DNA of 64,000 bases from Okeania sp. SIO2C9 (GTDB lineage: Bacteria > Cyanobacteriota > Cyanobacteriia > Cyanobacteriales > Microcoleaceae). The notes beneath the pieces are model-generated. The model searched no databases, had not been told where the DNA came from, and saw only the letters and a list, made by a program, of their open reading frames with translations. The translations under genes and the position numbers were made by a program. This document shows, in pieces, positions 9,507 to 18,844 of the stretch. Each line of letters starts with the position of its first letter. The first letter of the stretch is position 1. The DNA is taken from assembly GCF_010672455.1 (NCBI RefSeq), contig NZ_JAAHGO010000050.1:1-64000 (forward strand). Direction: 5' to 3'.

Positions 9507-12398
9507 CTAGTTCTTCAATAAACTTTTTACAATATCTAATACCTTTTCTTCAACATAAGGTTTTGTCATATAAGCACAATTGTTAACTAATTGTTCAATT
9601 TGTACGCCCATTCTGGATGCTCCCCGAGAAGTCATAAAAACTATTGGTACATTTTGTAACTTAGAGTCTTTTCTAATTTTCAAAGCTAACTCTTGACCAC
9701 TCATCCTCGGCATTTCTATATTTAATGAAATCAAATCAACCTGTAAATTATTTTGCAATTTCTTCCAAGCTTCTAACCCATCTTTTGCTACTTCTACCTG
9801 ATAGCCAGCTTTGATAAAAGTCATACTCAAAAGTTCGCGAACAGTAATAGAATCATCCACAATTAAAATAGTCTCATGCTTCACACATTTGTTCAAAATA
9901 TTATTGATAGTTTCTAACACTTTTTCCTCAGTCAAAGGTTTGTTCAAATAACAACAATAATTAAATTCTTCCTGAATTTTTTTCTGTTTATTTCTAGCAA
10001 TAGCACGATTAGTCAAAATAGCGATTAATATATTTTTCAACTTAGCATCATTTCTGATTTTTTTAGTTAGTTCATAACCATCCATTCTCGGCATTTCTAG
10101 ATCTAATAAAATCAAGTCAACGTGTAAATTATTTTGTAATTTTTCCCAAGCTTCTACTCCATTTCTAGCAATTTCCACCTCATAACCAGCATTAGTAAAA
10201 GTCGTACTCAAAAGTTGACGAACTATAATAGAATCATCAACAATTAGAATAGTATAAGATTTCAACCATTGACGACTGCACATATCACTCCGGTCGATAA
10301 CTGCCTCTTGCAAAGCTCCTACTGAAAATTTGGCTCCTACTAAATTAGCACCTCTAAGATCGGCCTCAGCAAATACTGCCCCCTCACAATTAGCATTCTG
10401 TAGATCGGCACCCCTGAGATTAGCACCTTGAAAATTCAAACCCTGCAAATTTAAACCACTTAGTACGCAATTAGAAAAATCATTATCTCCCACTTCCAAC
10501 CTTTTCCGAATTCTCTCTTGCCATAGCTTTCTCATAAAACCCTTCCGAGCAAACCCACCCGTCAAATAACGTAACTTCCCATCACATTCTATACCGTGAA
10601 GATTACCCTCACTATCATACCAGTTGAGCCAAGGTAACAACCCCTCTGGAGAATTCAGGGTAAAATTTTCATCCTCCTGATAAGCATCTCCACCTTGAGA
10701 ATAACCACGTCCTACACAACTGATAAAATTTTCCTCTACCTTCGCCTCATCCTGAGTAAATAATGTTAGCCAAATTCTTTCCTGCACGCTGAAACCAAAA
10801 TGCCCACAAGAATATACCATCCAGAGTAAATCAATTGTTTGTAAATCTAGTAAAGGCAATTTATTAATAAATTTCCAATTGAGGCAACCAGGAAGATAAC
10901 CATAAAGCGAACAAGAGGGAAACTCCTGTTGATGAATACTGTGAAACATTGTCTGGTAATGTTGCAGCAAGTCAGTGAGTTCGCGAAATCTATCTGGTTG
11001 AGTATGTTTGTCAATTGTCTTCAAAATTTCCCGAATTTCCTTAACACCTTTTTGTACTTCTACTCTCAAGGCAATTTCACAAAACAAGCGGAAAGTTTCC
11101 CAGTCTGCTTTTTGCCATTGAGATGCTGCCAATAAATCTCGCAACTTCCGGTAGTTAACCCCTAGTGCCGATCGCAATTCTAGATCGGTTACAGATTTTT
11201 TTTCAGGGTTAAACATCACATCTTTGGGACGTTGCCAGATTTTTTCAATAATTTGCGCGATCGCTTCTGCCACTGTTTCCGATGAAATATAGCCTTCCCC
11301 CAATTTTTGCCACAACTGGGAAGGTATATAGTAAGGGCGAGACATTTTTTGATAAAGTTCCTTAGCAAAACCTCCCGTTAGTCCTACCGGAATCACCACC
11401 GCACCTGCTGCCACTGCAATTTCAGCCTCCTGTTTAGCTCCCGGTCCACCTTCAATAAGTACATATATTGATGCCATCTGAGCCAGAATTTCTCGGCGCT
11501 CAGATAGAGTTTTACCTCCATAAAGATTTACACCATATTCCCACGGTTCAAATCCAGTAGGCTGAATATGGTAAACTGGGGCAGATTTATTTTGCTGTTG
11601 ATGCTCTCGCCAGAAACTCAGGGATACTGCTTCGGGTACACCCATAACTCCACCAGTCAACAGAGCTAAATTTTCTAATGTTGCCAGTTGTCTACCAGTA
11701 GCTTTGCATATTGCCTCGGTAGTCACACCCCAAAATGAGGTACTCCCAATAATAGCGACTCTACGCTGACATTCAATTTGAGCAATTAACTTTTGAGATA
11801 TTGGAACTTGAGTTTGTGAGGAAGAAGTGGGAGAAGTTATATCAGTTGGTAGATGTGCTTGATATTGTTCGTAATCATTCGACTCGCGACAGACAAAAAT
11901 TATTTTCCAGGGGAGAGAGTTGTGTTGCAAAAATTTCACCACTTCTGTCATGGCTATTTTTGCAGCCCAATCTCTGGGAAACCCACGCATTCCCGTGCTG
12001 ATACAGGGAAAAGCTAGAGTATTAATTTGATTTTTTGCTGCTACCTCCAGACAGTTATGATAACATTGAGCTAACTGTTGACTAGAGGTTTTGCTATTAG
12101 TTTTATCCCAAACGGGGGCACAAGTGTGAATGATATACGAAGCCTTGAGTTGATAGCCTTTAGTAATTTTAGCTTCACTGATATCGAGCCATTCTATTTG
12201 TCTGGTTGCACTTGTGAGTGCTTCTCCTGCTACTTGATGAATTTTTGTACATAGTCCGTAACTGCGGAGATTATTGTTAGTTGGATTAACAATTGCCTCT
12301 ACTTGCTGAGAAATAATATCGCCTTGAGTAATAGTGATACGTTCACTCCATTGTAGATTTTCTCTAGGAGTATGGCGATTTTTACCTAAAATATTCAT
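9507..12398 (-). CDS. Macro - SLOG - GUN4 - pentapeptide - receiver - pseudo-receiver fusion protein
   Basis: From the ATG at 12398 this is a 963-residue protein; the frame is open to 12446 (979 aa, numbering used here). Domains in order: macro (about 36-200; NPTNNN, HTCAP, FPCISTGMRGFP), a LOG/SLOG nucleotide-binding fold (228-400; TGGVMGVPEAVS, LIEGGPGAKQEAEIA), GUN4 (425-612; LGVNYRKLRDLLAASQW, DLQTIDLLW, FGFSVQERIW, SPEGLLPWL) with an insertion near 455-505, pentapeptide repeats (656-705; LQGLNFQGANLRGADLQ), receiver 1 (731-850; DD 737-738, phospho-acceptor D782, K836) and receiver 2 (859-979; DD 864-865, K962, but N909 in place of the acceptor Asp). The macro domain lacks the usual GGGGVD loop (YGLCTKIHQVAG instead). 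GUN4 binds porphyrins, macro and SLOG domains bind nucleotide derivatives. A sensor or signalling role is inferred. Cytosolic; stands alone. Confidence 0.88.
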   Translation of the reverse strand: MNILGKNRHTPRENLQWSERITITQGDIISQQVEAIVNPTNNNLRSYGLCTKIHQVAGEALTSATRQIEWLDISEAKITKGYQLKASYIIHTCAPVWDKTNSKTSSQQLAQCYHNCLEVAAKNQINTLAFPCISTGMRGFPRDWAAKIAMTEVVKFLQHNSLPWKIIFVCRESNDYEQYQAHLPTDITSPTSSSQTQVPISQKLIAQIECQRRVAIIGSTSFWGVTTEAICKATGRQLATLENLALLTGGVMGVPEAVSLSFWREHQQQNKSAPVYHIQPTGFEPWEYGVNLYGGKTLSERREILAQMASIYVLIEGGPGAKQEAEIAVAAGAVVIPVGLTGGFAKELYQKMSRPYYIPSQLWQKLGEGYISSETVAEAIAQIIEKIWQRPKDVMFNPEKKSVTDLELRSALGVNYRKLRDLLAASQWQKADWETFRLFCEIALRVEVQKGVKEIREILKTIDKHTQPDRFRELTDLLQHYQTMFHSIHQQEFPSCSLYGYLPGCLNWKFINKLPLLDLQTIDLLWMVYSCGHFGFSVQERIWLTLFTQDEAKVEENFISCVGRGYSQGGDAYQEDENFTLNSPEGLLPWLNWYDSEGNLHGIECDGKLRYLTGGFARKGFMRKLWQERIRKRLEVGDNDFSNCVLSGLNLQGLNFQGANLRGADLQNANCEGAVFAEADLRGANLVGAKFSVGALQEAVIDRSDMCSRQWLKSYTILIVDDSIIVRQLLSTTFTNAGYEVEIARNGVEAWEKLQNNLHVDLILLDLEMPRMDGYELTKKIRNDAKLKNILIAILTNRAIARNKQKKIQEEFNYCCYLNKPLTEEKVLETINNILNKCVKHETILIVDDSITVRELLSMTFIKAGYQVEVAKDGLEAWKKLQNNLQVDLISLNIEMPRMSGQELALKIRKDSKLQNVPIVFMTSRGASRMGVQIEQLVNNCAYMTKPYVEEKVLDIVKSLLKN

Positions 12399-12446
12399 TA
12401 ATTTATTTAAAACTGGTATATATAATATATTATAATTATTATACAT

Positions 12447-13281
12447 AACTTATCTCCTACTTATGGATATAGTTAGGTCATTTTAGTTATCAGTTATCAG
12501 TACCTCAAATCTGAAGTAGGAGGCTTGAAATACTCAAGTTTATTTTTTTTTCATCCCCATGAAAAAAGGAGTCTTGAGACCTTACTTTTTGGTCATAGAA
12601 GTAGTTTAATCAGCAATGTATTTTTATTATTATAGACAATAAATATTTCAGGTTATATCATGTCCGGATAATTAGTGATGAAAAAATTTTCTCCTCTTCT
12701 ATTTCCCCTTCATTTCTTTTTCTTCCTTCTTTTTCCCTCCTGACTCCTGGCTCGTGACTTGTGACTCCTCTCTAGTTATTTATAACTATTCAACCGGACA
12801 TAATATTAGAGGTGTAGACATATCCAGCAAATAAATAAATCTTTTCTCTAACCCTTGTAAGGAACTTTTCTAAAACGTCTATAGAACCCCTAAGCGTATC
12901 TTCATAAATATCAAGTTTTTTTAGCTAGGAGACAGGAGACAGAAGACAGGAGACAGGAGGGAAGATGTGGGTTCGTGATCATACAAAAAATGCAACACTC
13001 CTTCATATGATTTTTCCTCACTCATTGATGCGCGAAAAGACTTGACTACCATAATTATACCAATTTGATAAATGTTTGTTACAAATGGTAGAAGTAAGAA
13101 AGAAGGAAGAGGGAAGAAGGAAGAAGGGGTAAATTTAAAAAAAAAGGGAAAAAAGATAGATATAACTATCTCAAATGAACTGGAGCAGCGATTTTTAAGT
13201 ATATCCGATCAATATCTACCTTTTTGTAGCATTCTTTTTTCAAATTGGTATTATATAGCTATCAAATGGGTTCTATACATA
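12447..13281. repeat. Repeat-filled gap, several nested non-autonomous elements
   Basis: About 12482-12596 is a minus-strand two-hairpin element. 12654-12806 is bounded by TATATCATGTCCGGATAA and its inverted partner AACCGGACATAATATTA. About 12877-13277 is bounded by CTATAGAACCCC and GGGTTCTATA and shares its inside (GGAGACAGGAGGGAAGATG, TTTTCCTCACTCATTGATG) with 34315-34856. No gene is supported; an open frame at 13072-13302 is satellite sequence. Confidence 0.6.
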
Positions 13282-13714
13282 ATACCAATTCCCAGGCATT
13301 AATGCTATACTTAAGTAGCACTTCAATTATTAAGTAATTAACACAAGCCTGATCACATTTTTGATAATTAGCACCCTATACCGTTTCACGGAAGTCAGAA
13401 ATCAGAAGTCAGAAGTTATATCAAGTTGCACTGATTAACCACAATATAAAAAGATGAAAAAGATGGCATAATCCTCAAGAGTCATCTTATAGATGACTTA
13501 AACTATTAGCCAAGGATTGAAATCTTTGACTTGGCGAGCCATATCATATCATGTCCGGTAGCATCGGTATTTTCAACAATTAATAATTCGGTAAAAATAA
13601 GAATAATTAACATTAACGCAAGCTAAAATTAGTAAAAAAGTTATTCTACTCGTGTTAATTACTTAATAACTGAAGTGTCACTCAAGTATAGCATTAATGC
13701 CTGGGAATTGGTAT
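13282..13714. mobile_element. 433-bp MITE with about 63-bp terminal inverted repeats
   Basis: The left end ATACCAATTCCCAGGCATTA.. and the right end (reverse complement) agree at about 57 of 63 positions, through TAAGTAATTAACAC. TA-like bases flank the ends. The inside (13345-13650) has no open frame, but holds a TATCATGTCCGGTAG motif. An isolated copy of one end lies at about 785-828, so the family has more than one member here. Confidence 0.8.
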
Positions 13715-13730
13715 AATTTATTAGGACTTA

Positions 13731-13811
13731 CGCATATACACTATATTGACTGAAGGCGAATACCATTCCCCCCTACATATGGTGTTTTTAAGGTGATTCT
13801 GCGTAAGTCCT
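13731..13811. mobile_element. Small palindromic MITE, AGGACTTACGCA family
   Basis: About 81 bp, AGGACTTACGCA at the left and TGCGTAAGTCCT at the right, with CATATATGGTG-like middle sequence. A close copy lies at 42804-42890 (GGACTTATGCAG..TTGCGTAAGTCC), and single ends lie near 22563 and 50733. Confidence 0.7.
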
Positions 13812-13836
13812 GTTTATGATGGCTAATTAATGAGAC

Positions 13837-14305
13837 TTGATATTAGAAGTGAAATTAAACATCTCCAATAATAAAAAGTCAAATCAATTATCCCACTCTT
13901 ATTCATCAATTCTTTCTCCCTGCTCCCTACTCCCTAGTCTATCTTTTCTGGAGATGTCTATTCGATCAGGAGTAAAATTAAGAGGCTGTTTGTCAACAAA
14001 AGTTAAAGATAGGATGTGTGTTAACGAAGTCAGAAGTCAGATAGGGGAGCCGTCGGTAGGGCGACGTACAGAAGTTATTTTTGTAACGGGGATGCGTGAG
14101 CAACTCTCCAAAAACCCGATCGCCTTAAAAGGCAGGGTTGCGCGACCCATATTATTTTGATCAAATAGGGAAAAAGGTTGAAATTTACCCCCATATCCCC
14201 ATATCCCCATATCCCTATCTCCCCATCTCCCCATATCCCCATATCCCCATCTCCCTATCTCCCTATCTCCCCATCCCCCCATCTCCCCATATCCCCATCT
14301 CCCTT
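13837..14305. repeat. Gap with CCCCATATCCCC microsatellite
   Basis: About 14189-14307 is a run of CCCCATAT, CCCCATCT and CCCTATCT units directly after the chlD stop codon. Frames open through it on both strands are artefacts of the repeat. Nothing else is recognised in 13837-14188. Confidence 0.65.
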
Positions 14306-16330
14306 TCAACCAATAGCATCCTTGAGAGCATTCTGAGTCATAGCAGCGATCGCTTGATCTGTCGCCTTAGGTAAATGATAATACTTACCCCCTGCTTGCT
14401 TCGCCAACTCCTTGGCAAACCCAGTCGAAACAAACTTATTCTCAGTATCAATCATCAATAACTGAATCCCCAAACCCCGAACTTTACCAGCAATTTCCAA
14501 CAACTCTTCCTTAATATTCGGCTTCTCATCATCCAATATCGGTTCACCCAACGAACGCGCCAACGGAATATTACCGCGTCCGTCCGTAATAGCCACAATT
14601 ACCACCTGCCCAACATCACCAGACTGCTTGGCATTCACACCCACTCTTACCGCCTGAGTCAAACCATGGGCCAAAGGCGAACCACCACCACAAGGCATCT
14701 TTTCCAAACGTCGTCGCGCTGTAGTTATCGAACGAGTAGGCGGTAACAACACCTCCGCTTGTTCCCCTCGAAAAGGAATCAACGACACCTGGTCTCGACT
14801 CTGATAAGCTTCCGTCAACAACTGCATCACCGCTCCCTTCGCCGACTGCATCCTATTTAACGCCATCGAACCCGAAGCATCAACCACAAAAACCACCAAA
14901 GCACCCGCCTTTCTTGCCAACCGCTTTGCCCGCATATCAATAGGTTCCACAATCACTTTACGATTTGGCTGACGTTCGCGACGAGACTTCTGATAAGGAG
15001 CAGCAGCTCGCAAAGTCGCATCAACCGCAATACGTCGCACCTGACCCTTCGGCAACATCGGCTTCACATAACGCCCCCGGTCTTCAGAAAAAATCACACT
15101 CCGACTACCAGACTTACCTTGACGGTTTGCTGTTTGAGCAAACATCAGCACACTATCATCCAGCACCACTCCCTCCGGGTCAAACAAAAATTCTTCAGGA
15201 ATACTTGCCTCTTCTTCCTCTGGAGGTTCCGGGTTTTCCTCATCCTCATCCTCATCCTCCTCTTGCTCATCTTGAGACTGGTCTTCTGGTGGGGGTGGTG
15301 GTGGAGGTGGCGGTTGTTGCTCCTCTTCTGGAGGAGTTTGCACTATTGTTGCCCGTGGCACAATAACTAACTCCACGGCCCGACGCAAGTCATCAGCATT
15401 AATTGTTGTCCGTCCATCCAGTGCTGCTGATGCTTTGGCCACTCGCACGGCAAAAAGTTCTGCCCTATGTCCTTGCACGCCTCCACGAATTGCTTCTTCT
15501 ACTAAATATTGGATTTGTTCGTTGGTGATGGTGACATCTTTTACCCACTCCCTGGCTAAAAGAATCTGAGTTTTGAGATTATCTATATCTTCTGCATATC
15601 GTTCGAGAAAAGCTTGGGGAGATTTAGCATAAGCTAAAGCTTGTTCTACTGCCTCTACTCGTTGGTCTAAACCTAAAACCATATCTGCTGAGAGGGCGAT
15701 CGCTATTCTATCCAGCAAATGTTCTCGCAATGGGCCTTCTTCTGGATTATAGGTAGCGATAAATAGAGGTTTACAAGGATGTTGAAAACTAATACCTTCC
15801 CGCTCTATCTGATTTCTCCCTTCTGTTAATACTGTGAGTAATAAATTGGCAATATTGTCGTCCAGCAAATTAATTTCGTCTACATATAATACTCCTCGAT
15901 GAGCTGATGCTAATAATCCTGGTTGAAAAACAGTTTCTCCCTGTGTGACTGATTTTTCCACATCTACAGAACCTAATAACCGATCCTCTGTTACTCCTAG
16001 AGGGACTTGAATAAAAGGTGCAGGTATAACTTCAGTGAGAACTTCTACTGACGTGGGGTCGGCATACTGCTCTAATAGTTGGTCGTCCCATTCTTCGGGA
16101 TAGTTAGGGTTACAGTTACTAATGGAATTTTGAACAATTTCAATGGGAGGTAGGAGTGAATGTAGCGCTCTGGCCATTACTGATTTGGCAGTACCACGAC
16201 GCCCAGCAATGGCAACTCCTCCTAATTCCGGATCGACGGCGGTTAACAATAGGGCTAGTTTGATTGCTTCTTGTCCGACTACGGCAGCTAGAGGAAAGTT
16301 GATGATGGCGGGAGGGTTTACTACAGGCAT
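14306..16330 (-). CDS. chlD: Magnesium chelatase subunit D
   Basis: A 674-residue protein, the normal length for cyanobacterial ChlD. An AAA+ domain at residues about 8-340 has a Walker A GRRGTAKS (43-50), Walker [12 protein letters not shown] (about 148-158) and the ChlI/ChlD fold. A long proline run followed by an Asp/Glu-rich linker lies at about 345-395. The C-terminal integrin I (VWA) domain has the MIDAS DASGSM near residue 490 and a late DGRGNIP. With ChlI and ChlH it inserts Mg2+ into protoporphyrin IX, the first committed chlorophyll step, using ATP. The ChlI and ChlH genes are not in this window. It is encoded alone; about 310 bases downstream on the other side is the tandem sRNA locus. 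Confidence 0.97.
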   Translation of the reverse strand: MPVVNPPAIINFPLAAVVGQEAIKLALLLTAVDPELGGVAIAGRRGTAKSVMARALHSLLPPIEIVQNSISNCNPNYPEEWDDQLLEQYADPTSVEVLTEVIPAPFIQVPLGVTEDRLLGSVDVEKSVTQGETVFQPGLLASAHRGVLYVDEINLLDDNIANLLLTVLTEGRNQIEREGISFQHPCKPLFIATYNPEEGPLREHLLDRIAIALSADMVLGLDQRVEAVEQALAYAKSPQAFLERYAEDIDNLKTQILLAREWVKDVTITNEQIQYLVEEAIRGGVQGHRAELFAVRVAKASAALDGRTTINADDLRRAVELVIVPRATIVQTPPEEEQQPPPPPPPPPEDQSQDEQEEDEDEDEENPEPPEEEEASIPEEFLFDPEGVVLDDSVLMFAQTANRQGKSGSRSVIFSEDRGRYVKPMLPKGQVRRIAVDATLRAAAPYQKSRRERQPNRKVIVEPIDMRAKRLARKAGALVVFVVDASGSMALNRMQSAKGAVMQLLTEAYQSRDQVSLIPFRGEQAEVLLPPTRSITTARRRLEKMPCGGGSPLAHGLTQAVRVGVNAKQSGDVGQVVIVAITDGRGNIPLARSLGEPILDDEKPNIKEELLEIAGKVRGLGIQLLMIDTENKFVSTGFAKELAKQAGGKYYHLPKATDQAIAAMTQNALKDAIG

Positions 16331-16587
16331 AGTTTAAATAGTTTGACTCTTGGTTTTTAGGATATCAAAATAATGGGACATATTTTTCTCTCGGGGTTGG
16401 CGATCGCGGTAGTGATGCGGAGCATTATCGCTTCGAATGCCAATCCTTATATATCTTCTTATTTTAAAGTTACACTTTAATTAAAATATTATTGTTGTAC
16501 ATTTTATTTTTTTACTACTGCAAAATAACTTTCAATTAATATTATTAATTCTTATATGTAGCATAAGTAATAAAAATATATAAGTGA
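16331..16587. other. Upstream region of chlD
   Basis: AT-rich gap with one HIP1-like GGCGATCGCGG at about 16399. No gene or clear promoter motif is recognised. Confidence 0.35.
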
Positions 16588-16600
16588 GGGGTTTTACCCC
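16588..16600. promoter_or_regulatory. Palindromic box upstream of sRNA copy 1
   Basis: GGGGTTTTACCCC, a near-perfect dyad, lies 10 bases before a TATACT -10-like hexamer (16611-16616). The same arrangement (GGGGTTTACCCC, 16769-16780) precedes copy 2, although the DNA just upstream of each box is unrelated. It may be an operator or part of the promoter. Confidence 0.5.
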
Positions 16601-16622
16601 TTAATGAGGTTATACTACGTTT

Positions 16623-16684
16623 AGTAGATGCACCCTGATAGTTATCTGTCCCTCTGTCAATGTTGACAAAGGGGCTTTTTTTTT
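16623..16684 (+). ncRNA. Probable small RNA, tandem copy 1
   Basis: A conserved block starts just after TATACTACGTTTA: AGTAGATGCACCCTGATAGT, a short spacer, then a hairpin CCCTCTGTCAA-TG-TTGACAAAGGGG and a run of nine T. That is promoter, ~62-nt body and Rho-independent terminator with no open frame. It is repeated 180 bp downstream with substitutions that keep the hairpin. I do not recognise the family. Length and layout resemble cyanobacterial sRNAs such as NsiR4 or IsaR1, but no identity is claimed. Confidence 0.65.
16631..16684 (+). terminator. Rho-independent terminator of sRNA copy 1
   Basis: Stem CCCTCTGTCAA / TTGACAAAGGGG at about 16649-16674 with one internal mismatch, followed by CTTTTTTTTT. 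The span listed includes the short unpaired lead. Confidence 0.65.
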
Positions 16685-16768
16685 ATGTATGATAGATCTG
16701 GGTGCTTAGTTTAATGAAACTTATGCTTTGTTTAATTTATGATATTTTTTTTAAATTACTCAAATAGT

Positions 16769-16780
16769 GGGGTTTACCCC
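16769..16780. promoter_or_regulatory. Palindromic box upstream of sRNA copy 2
   Basis: GGGGTTTACCCC, ten bases before TATACT at 16791-16796. See copy 1. Confidence 0.5.
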
Positions 16781-16802
16781 TTGCGGGTGTTATACTACGT
16801 TT

Positions 16803-16866
16803 AGTAGATGCACCCTGATAGTTATTTGTCCCTTGGTCAACATTGACAAAGGGGCTTTTATTTTTT
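16803..16866 (+). ncRNA. Probable small RNA, tandem copy 2
   Basis: Same AGTAGATGCACCCTGATAGT start, then TATTTGTCCC and the hairpin CCCTTGGTCAA-CA-TTGACAAAGGGG followed by T-rich sequence. Compared with copy 1 the loop changes from TG to CA and the stem mismatch moves by one base, while the stem arms CCC/GGG and TCAA/TTGA are kept. The flanks between copies are not similar, which argues that the repeated unit is the transcription unit itself. Confidence 0.65.
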
Positions 16867-16907
16867 AGATTAGCTATTGAAGAAGGAAGAAGGAAGGAAG
16901 AAAAAAT

Positions 16908-16970
16908 GGATGGGTACTCAAACCCCAACCAATTGTAAACACCGTGTAGACAGCGGGGTATTAAACTCAA
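16908..16970. repeat. Dispersed repeat, second copy of 4313-4375
   Basis: Contains CAACCAATTGTAAACACCG and AGCGGGGTATTAAAC as in the first copy, again next to a GAAGGAAGAAGG satellite. Confidence 0.55.
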
Positions 16971-17084
16971 AAAAAAAAGATAATAAAGTTTTTGCTACAT
17001 ATACCCTCATTTTTAAGTAGTCAGTAGTTTTTTTGAGGAGTTAGTTAGTCTAGATAGGATTGACGAACACGGAGGAAGTTCAAG

Positions 17085-17376
17085 AGTTTGGTAACCCCGT
17101 CAATCGAGAAGACCTGCCTTTTAAAGCTTTGACTATTTTGTGGATTGCCACATCACAGCCATGCTCTACCAATACATGAACATGGTCTGGAGCTATTTCT
17201 AATCCTTTGATTAACCAAGCTTTTTCTGTGGTCACTTCCCATAAAATTTTGCCTCACCTGGTTTTAACTTAACCCGCTAAAAGCTTTTTGCGTCCTTGAG
17301 GTATCCAGACTAAATGGACATGAGCTAAACCGACAGAATGGTTGTGATGAGGATATTCTTTTGAAGGATTTTTCAT
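17085..17376 (-). pseudogene. tnpA: IS200/IS605 TnpA (Y1 HUH transposase) remnant
   Basis: From an ATG at 17376 the minus strand reads MKNPSKEYPHHNHSVGLAHV and HLVWIPQGRKKLLAG, then a stop. The frame continues with another stop a few codons later, then KILWEVTTEKAWLIKGLEI, APDHVHVLVEHG and IHKIVKALKGRSSRL. HLVW and the HVHV (HUH) pair identify the Y1 transposase. The region with the catalytic tyrosine is lost. Two nonsense codons and the missing C-terminus make it inactive. It abuts the start of the Rpn-like fragment at 17405. Confidence 0.85.
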
Positions 17377-17404
17377 ATTGATCAAACGAGGAAGTCAATA
17401 ATAA

Positions 17405-17671
17405 ATGACAGAAACAACAGCCAATTCTGATGAACCCTGGAAAGCAGTAATATCTGAATATTTGCTATCTTTCCTCAGCTTTTTCTACCAAGAAATTCAC
17501 AACTCCATTAATTGGGAAAAACCACCAATTTCTCTAGACAAAGAACTAGAACAAATTACAGCTTCAGCTACAACAGAAAAACGTTATACTGATAAATTAT
17601 TTCAAGCTTGGTTATTAAACGACCAAGAAATCTGGATATTAATTCATATAGAAATTCTGGGTCGAAATTGA
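17405..17671 (+). pseudogene. Rpn/PD-(D/E)XK transposase-like protein, N-terminal fragment
   Basis: An 88-residue reading frame starting MTETTANSDEPWKAVISEYL and containing SFFYQEIHNSINWEKPP, YTDKLFQAWLLN and WILIHIEILGR. This is the N-terminal third of a cyanobacterial Rpn-type (recombination-promoting nuclease, PD-(D/E)XK) protein. In full-length relatives HIEIQGR is followed by a long C-terminal part; here that part is missing and the frame runs directly into the 3' end of tnpB. So the gene was cut by the insertion. The family is inferred from memory of its N-terminal sequence. Confidence 0.6.
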
Positions 17672-18844
17672 ATGACTGCAGTGCGGACATTTAAAATGCT
17701 TTGAACCTCCTAAGTTTTGGTGAACATGACCGCACTTTGTACAAGTTTTGGAAGTATATTCCTCAGTTACATCTATTACGGTTGCGCCTCGTTTTAAACC
17801 GTGAAACTTCAGAGTTTGTTTGAAACGATAATGTGCCCAATTGAGCATTTGGCGAACTGTTTTTGAGTTCAGTTTGCGTTTCTTCTTTCCTGATTTGGCA
17901 ACCATTTGGGATGACTCAAAAGTGGGGATAAAGATGACACGGTACTCAGTCGTTAACCATTTTGCTACTTTTTTATGGACTTCATCTATGAGATTTCTTA
18001 TCCTAATAAACAACCTATTAATTTTTTTGTTTAATCTCTGTCTTTTGTACTTATTTTGACGACTTTTTAACGCTGTTTTGTGAGAAATTAGTCGATCAAT
18101 ATGCTGTGCCAATCGAAATATTCTGGTAATGTCTCCCTTGCCTATATCAATAAACTTTTCTCCATCAAATCCCGTTAAAAAACTGCGAACACCAGGGTCT
18201 AAAGCTATGATGGATTGACTTTTAGATATTTCAGGTTTAAAATCTTTTGGAAATACAGCAAACCAGCGTTTTTTATCATAAACTAATTGGGTTTCTGCAT
18301 CCCAAGACTGTTCTCTCACGCAAGTTTTATATATCCCACCTTTTTGTTTTTGTTGGTATTCTACATTAGTAGTAGGAATTACTTCTGATGCAAGGATATT
18401 TAATCCTTTTGTTGCGGATGGCAACCAAGTACCTTTTTTAAAGTCTTCGACTCTAAATTTAATTGATTGTATTCGGTCTCTAATCGAACGAAATTTTCCG
18501 CAACTAGGCTGTTTTGTCCCACTTTTACGGCTAGTTTTAAACGCAGCATTAGCATCATAAATTGCGTTGACTTTAAGATGGTATGGTGATTCTTTTATCC
18601 AATCTGGTAAACTTTCATTGTTCAATACAACTTTACGCAAATCGTACTTAGAAATCAAGCCGTGTTTACGCATTTTAGCTATGGCTTGATTAAAGCAATA
18701 TCTACTTGCTGCTAGCCACTTTTTCCAAATTTGATGGAGATGTTTTTCTGGGTAAACTCTGATACGCAGAGATTTGAGATGAATACTTTCAAAGTCCATA
18801 CAATCTAGCTCAGAAACAGTGGAGGATTGAAAAGATGTCTTCAA
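17639..18844 (-). pseudogene. tnpB: TnpB (IS200/IS605 OrfB), C-terminally truncated
   Basis: A 401-residue TnpB. The N-terminal nucleic-acid-binding part (IRVYPEKHLHQIWKKWLAAS, RYCFNQAI) is followed by RuvC-I IALDPG (D216), RuvC-II TFESS (E310), and a zinc ribbon C368xxC371 / C386xxC389. After CPHC the sequence reads SHSISTQNFYMN and stops, where the family has a DRDxNAARNI-type RuvC-III motif with the third catalytic Asp. The final residues come from the neighbouring Rpn-like gene. TnpB is an RNA-guided DNA nuclease, and without the third Asp this copy should not cut. Upstream (18845-19127) is a broken extension of the same protein. Confidence 0.85.

Noticed and set aside
13072-13302. 76-codon plus-strand frame
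   Set aside because: Starts in GAAGGAAGAGGGAAG satellite and runs into a MITE end; no conserved sequence.
14037-14374. Frames of repeated GYGDMGRWGDR and PHIPISPYP on opposite strands
   Set aside because: Translated CCCCATAT microsatellite; no gene.
16588-16866. NtcA site upstream of the tandem sRNAs
   Set aside because: No GTA-N8-TAC spacing is present; the upstream dyad is GGGG-TTT(T)A-CCCC instead.
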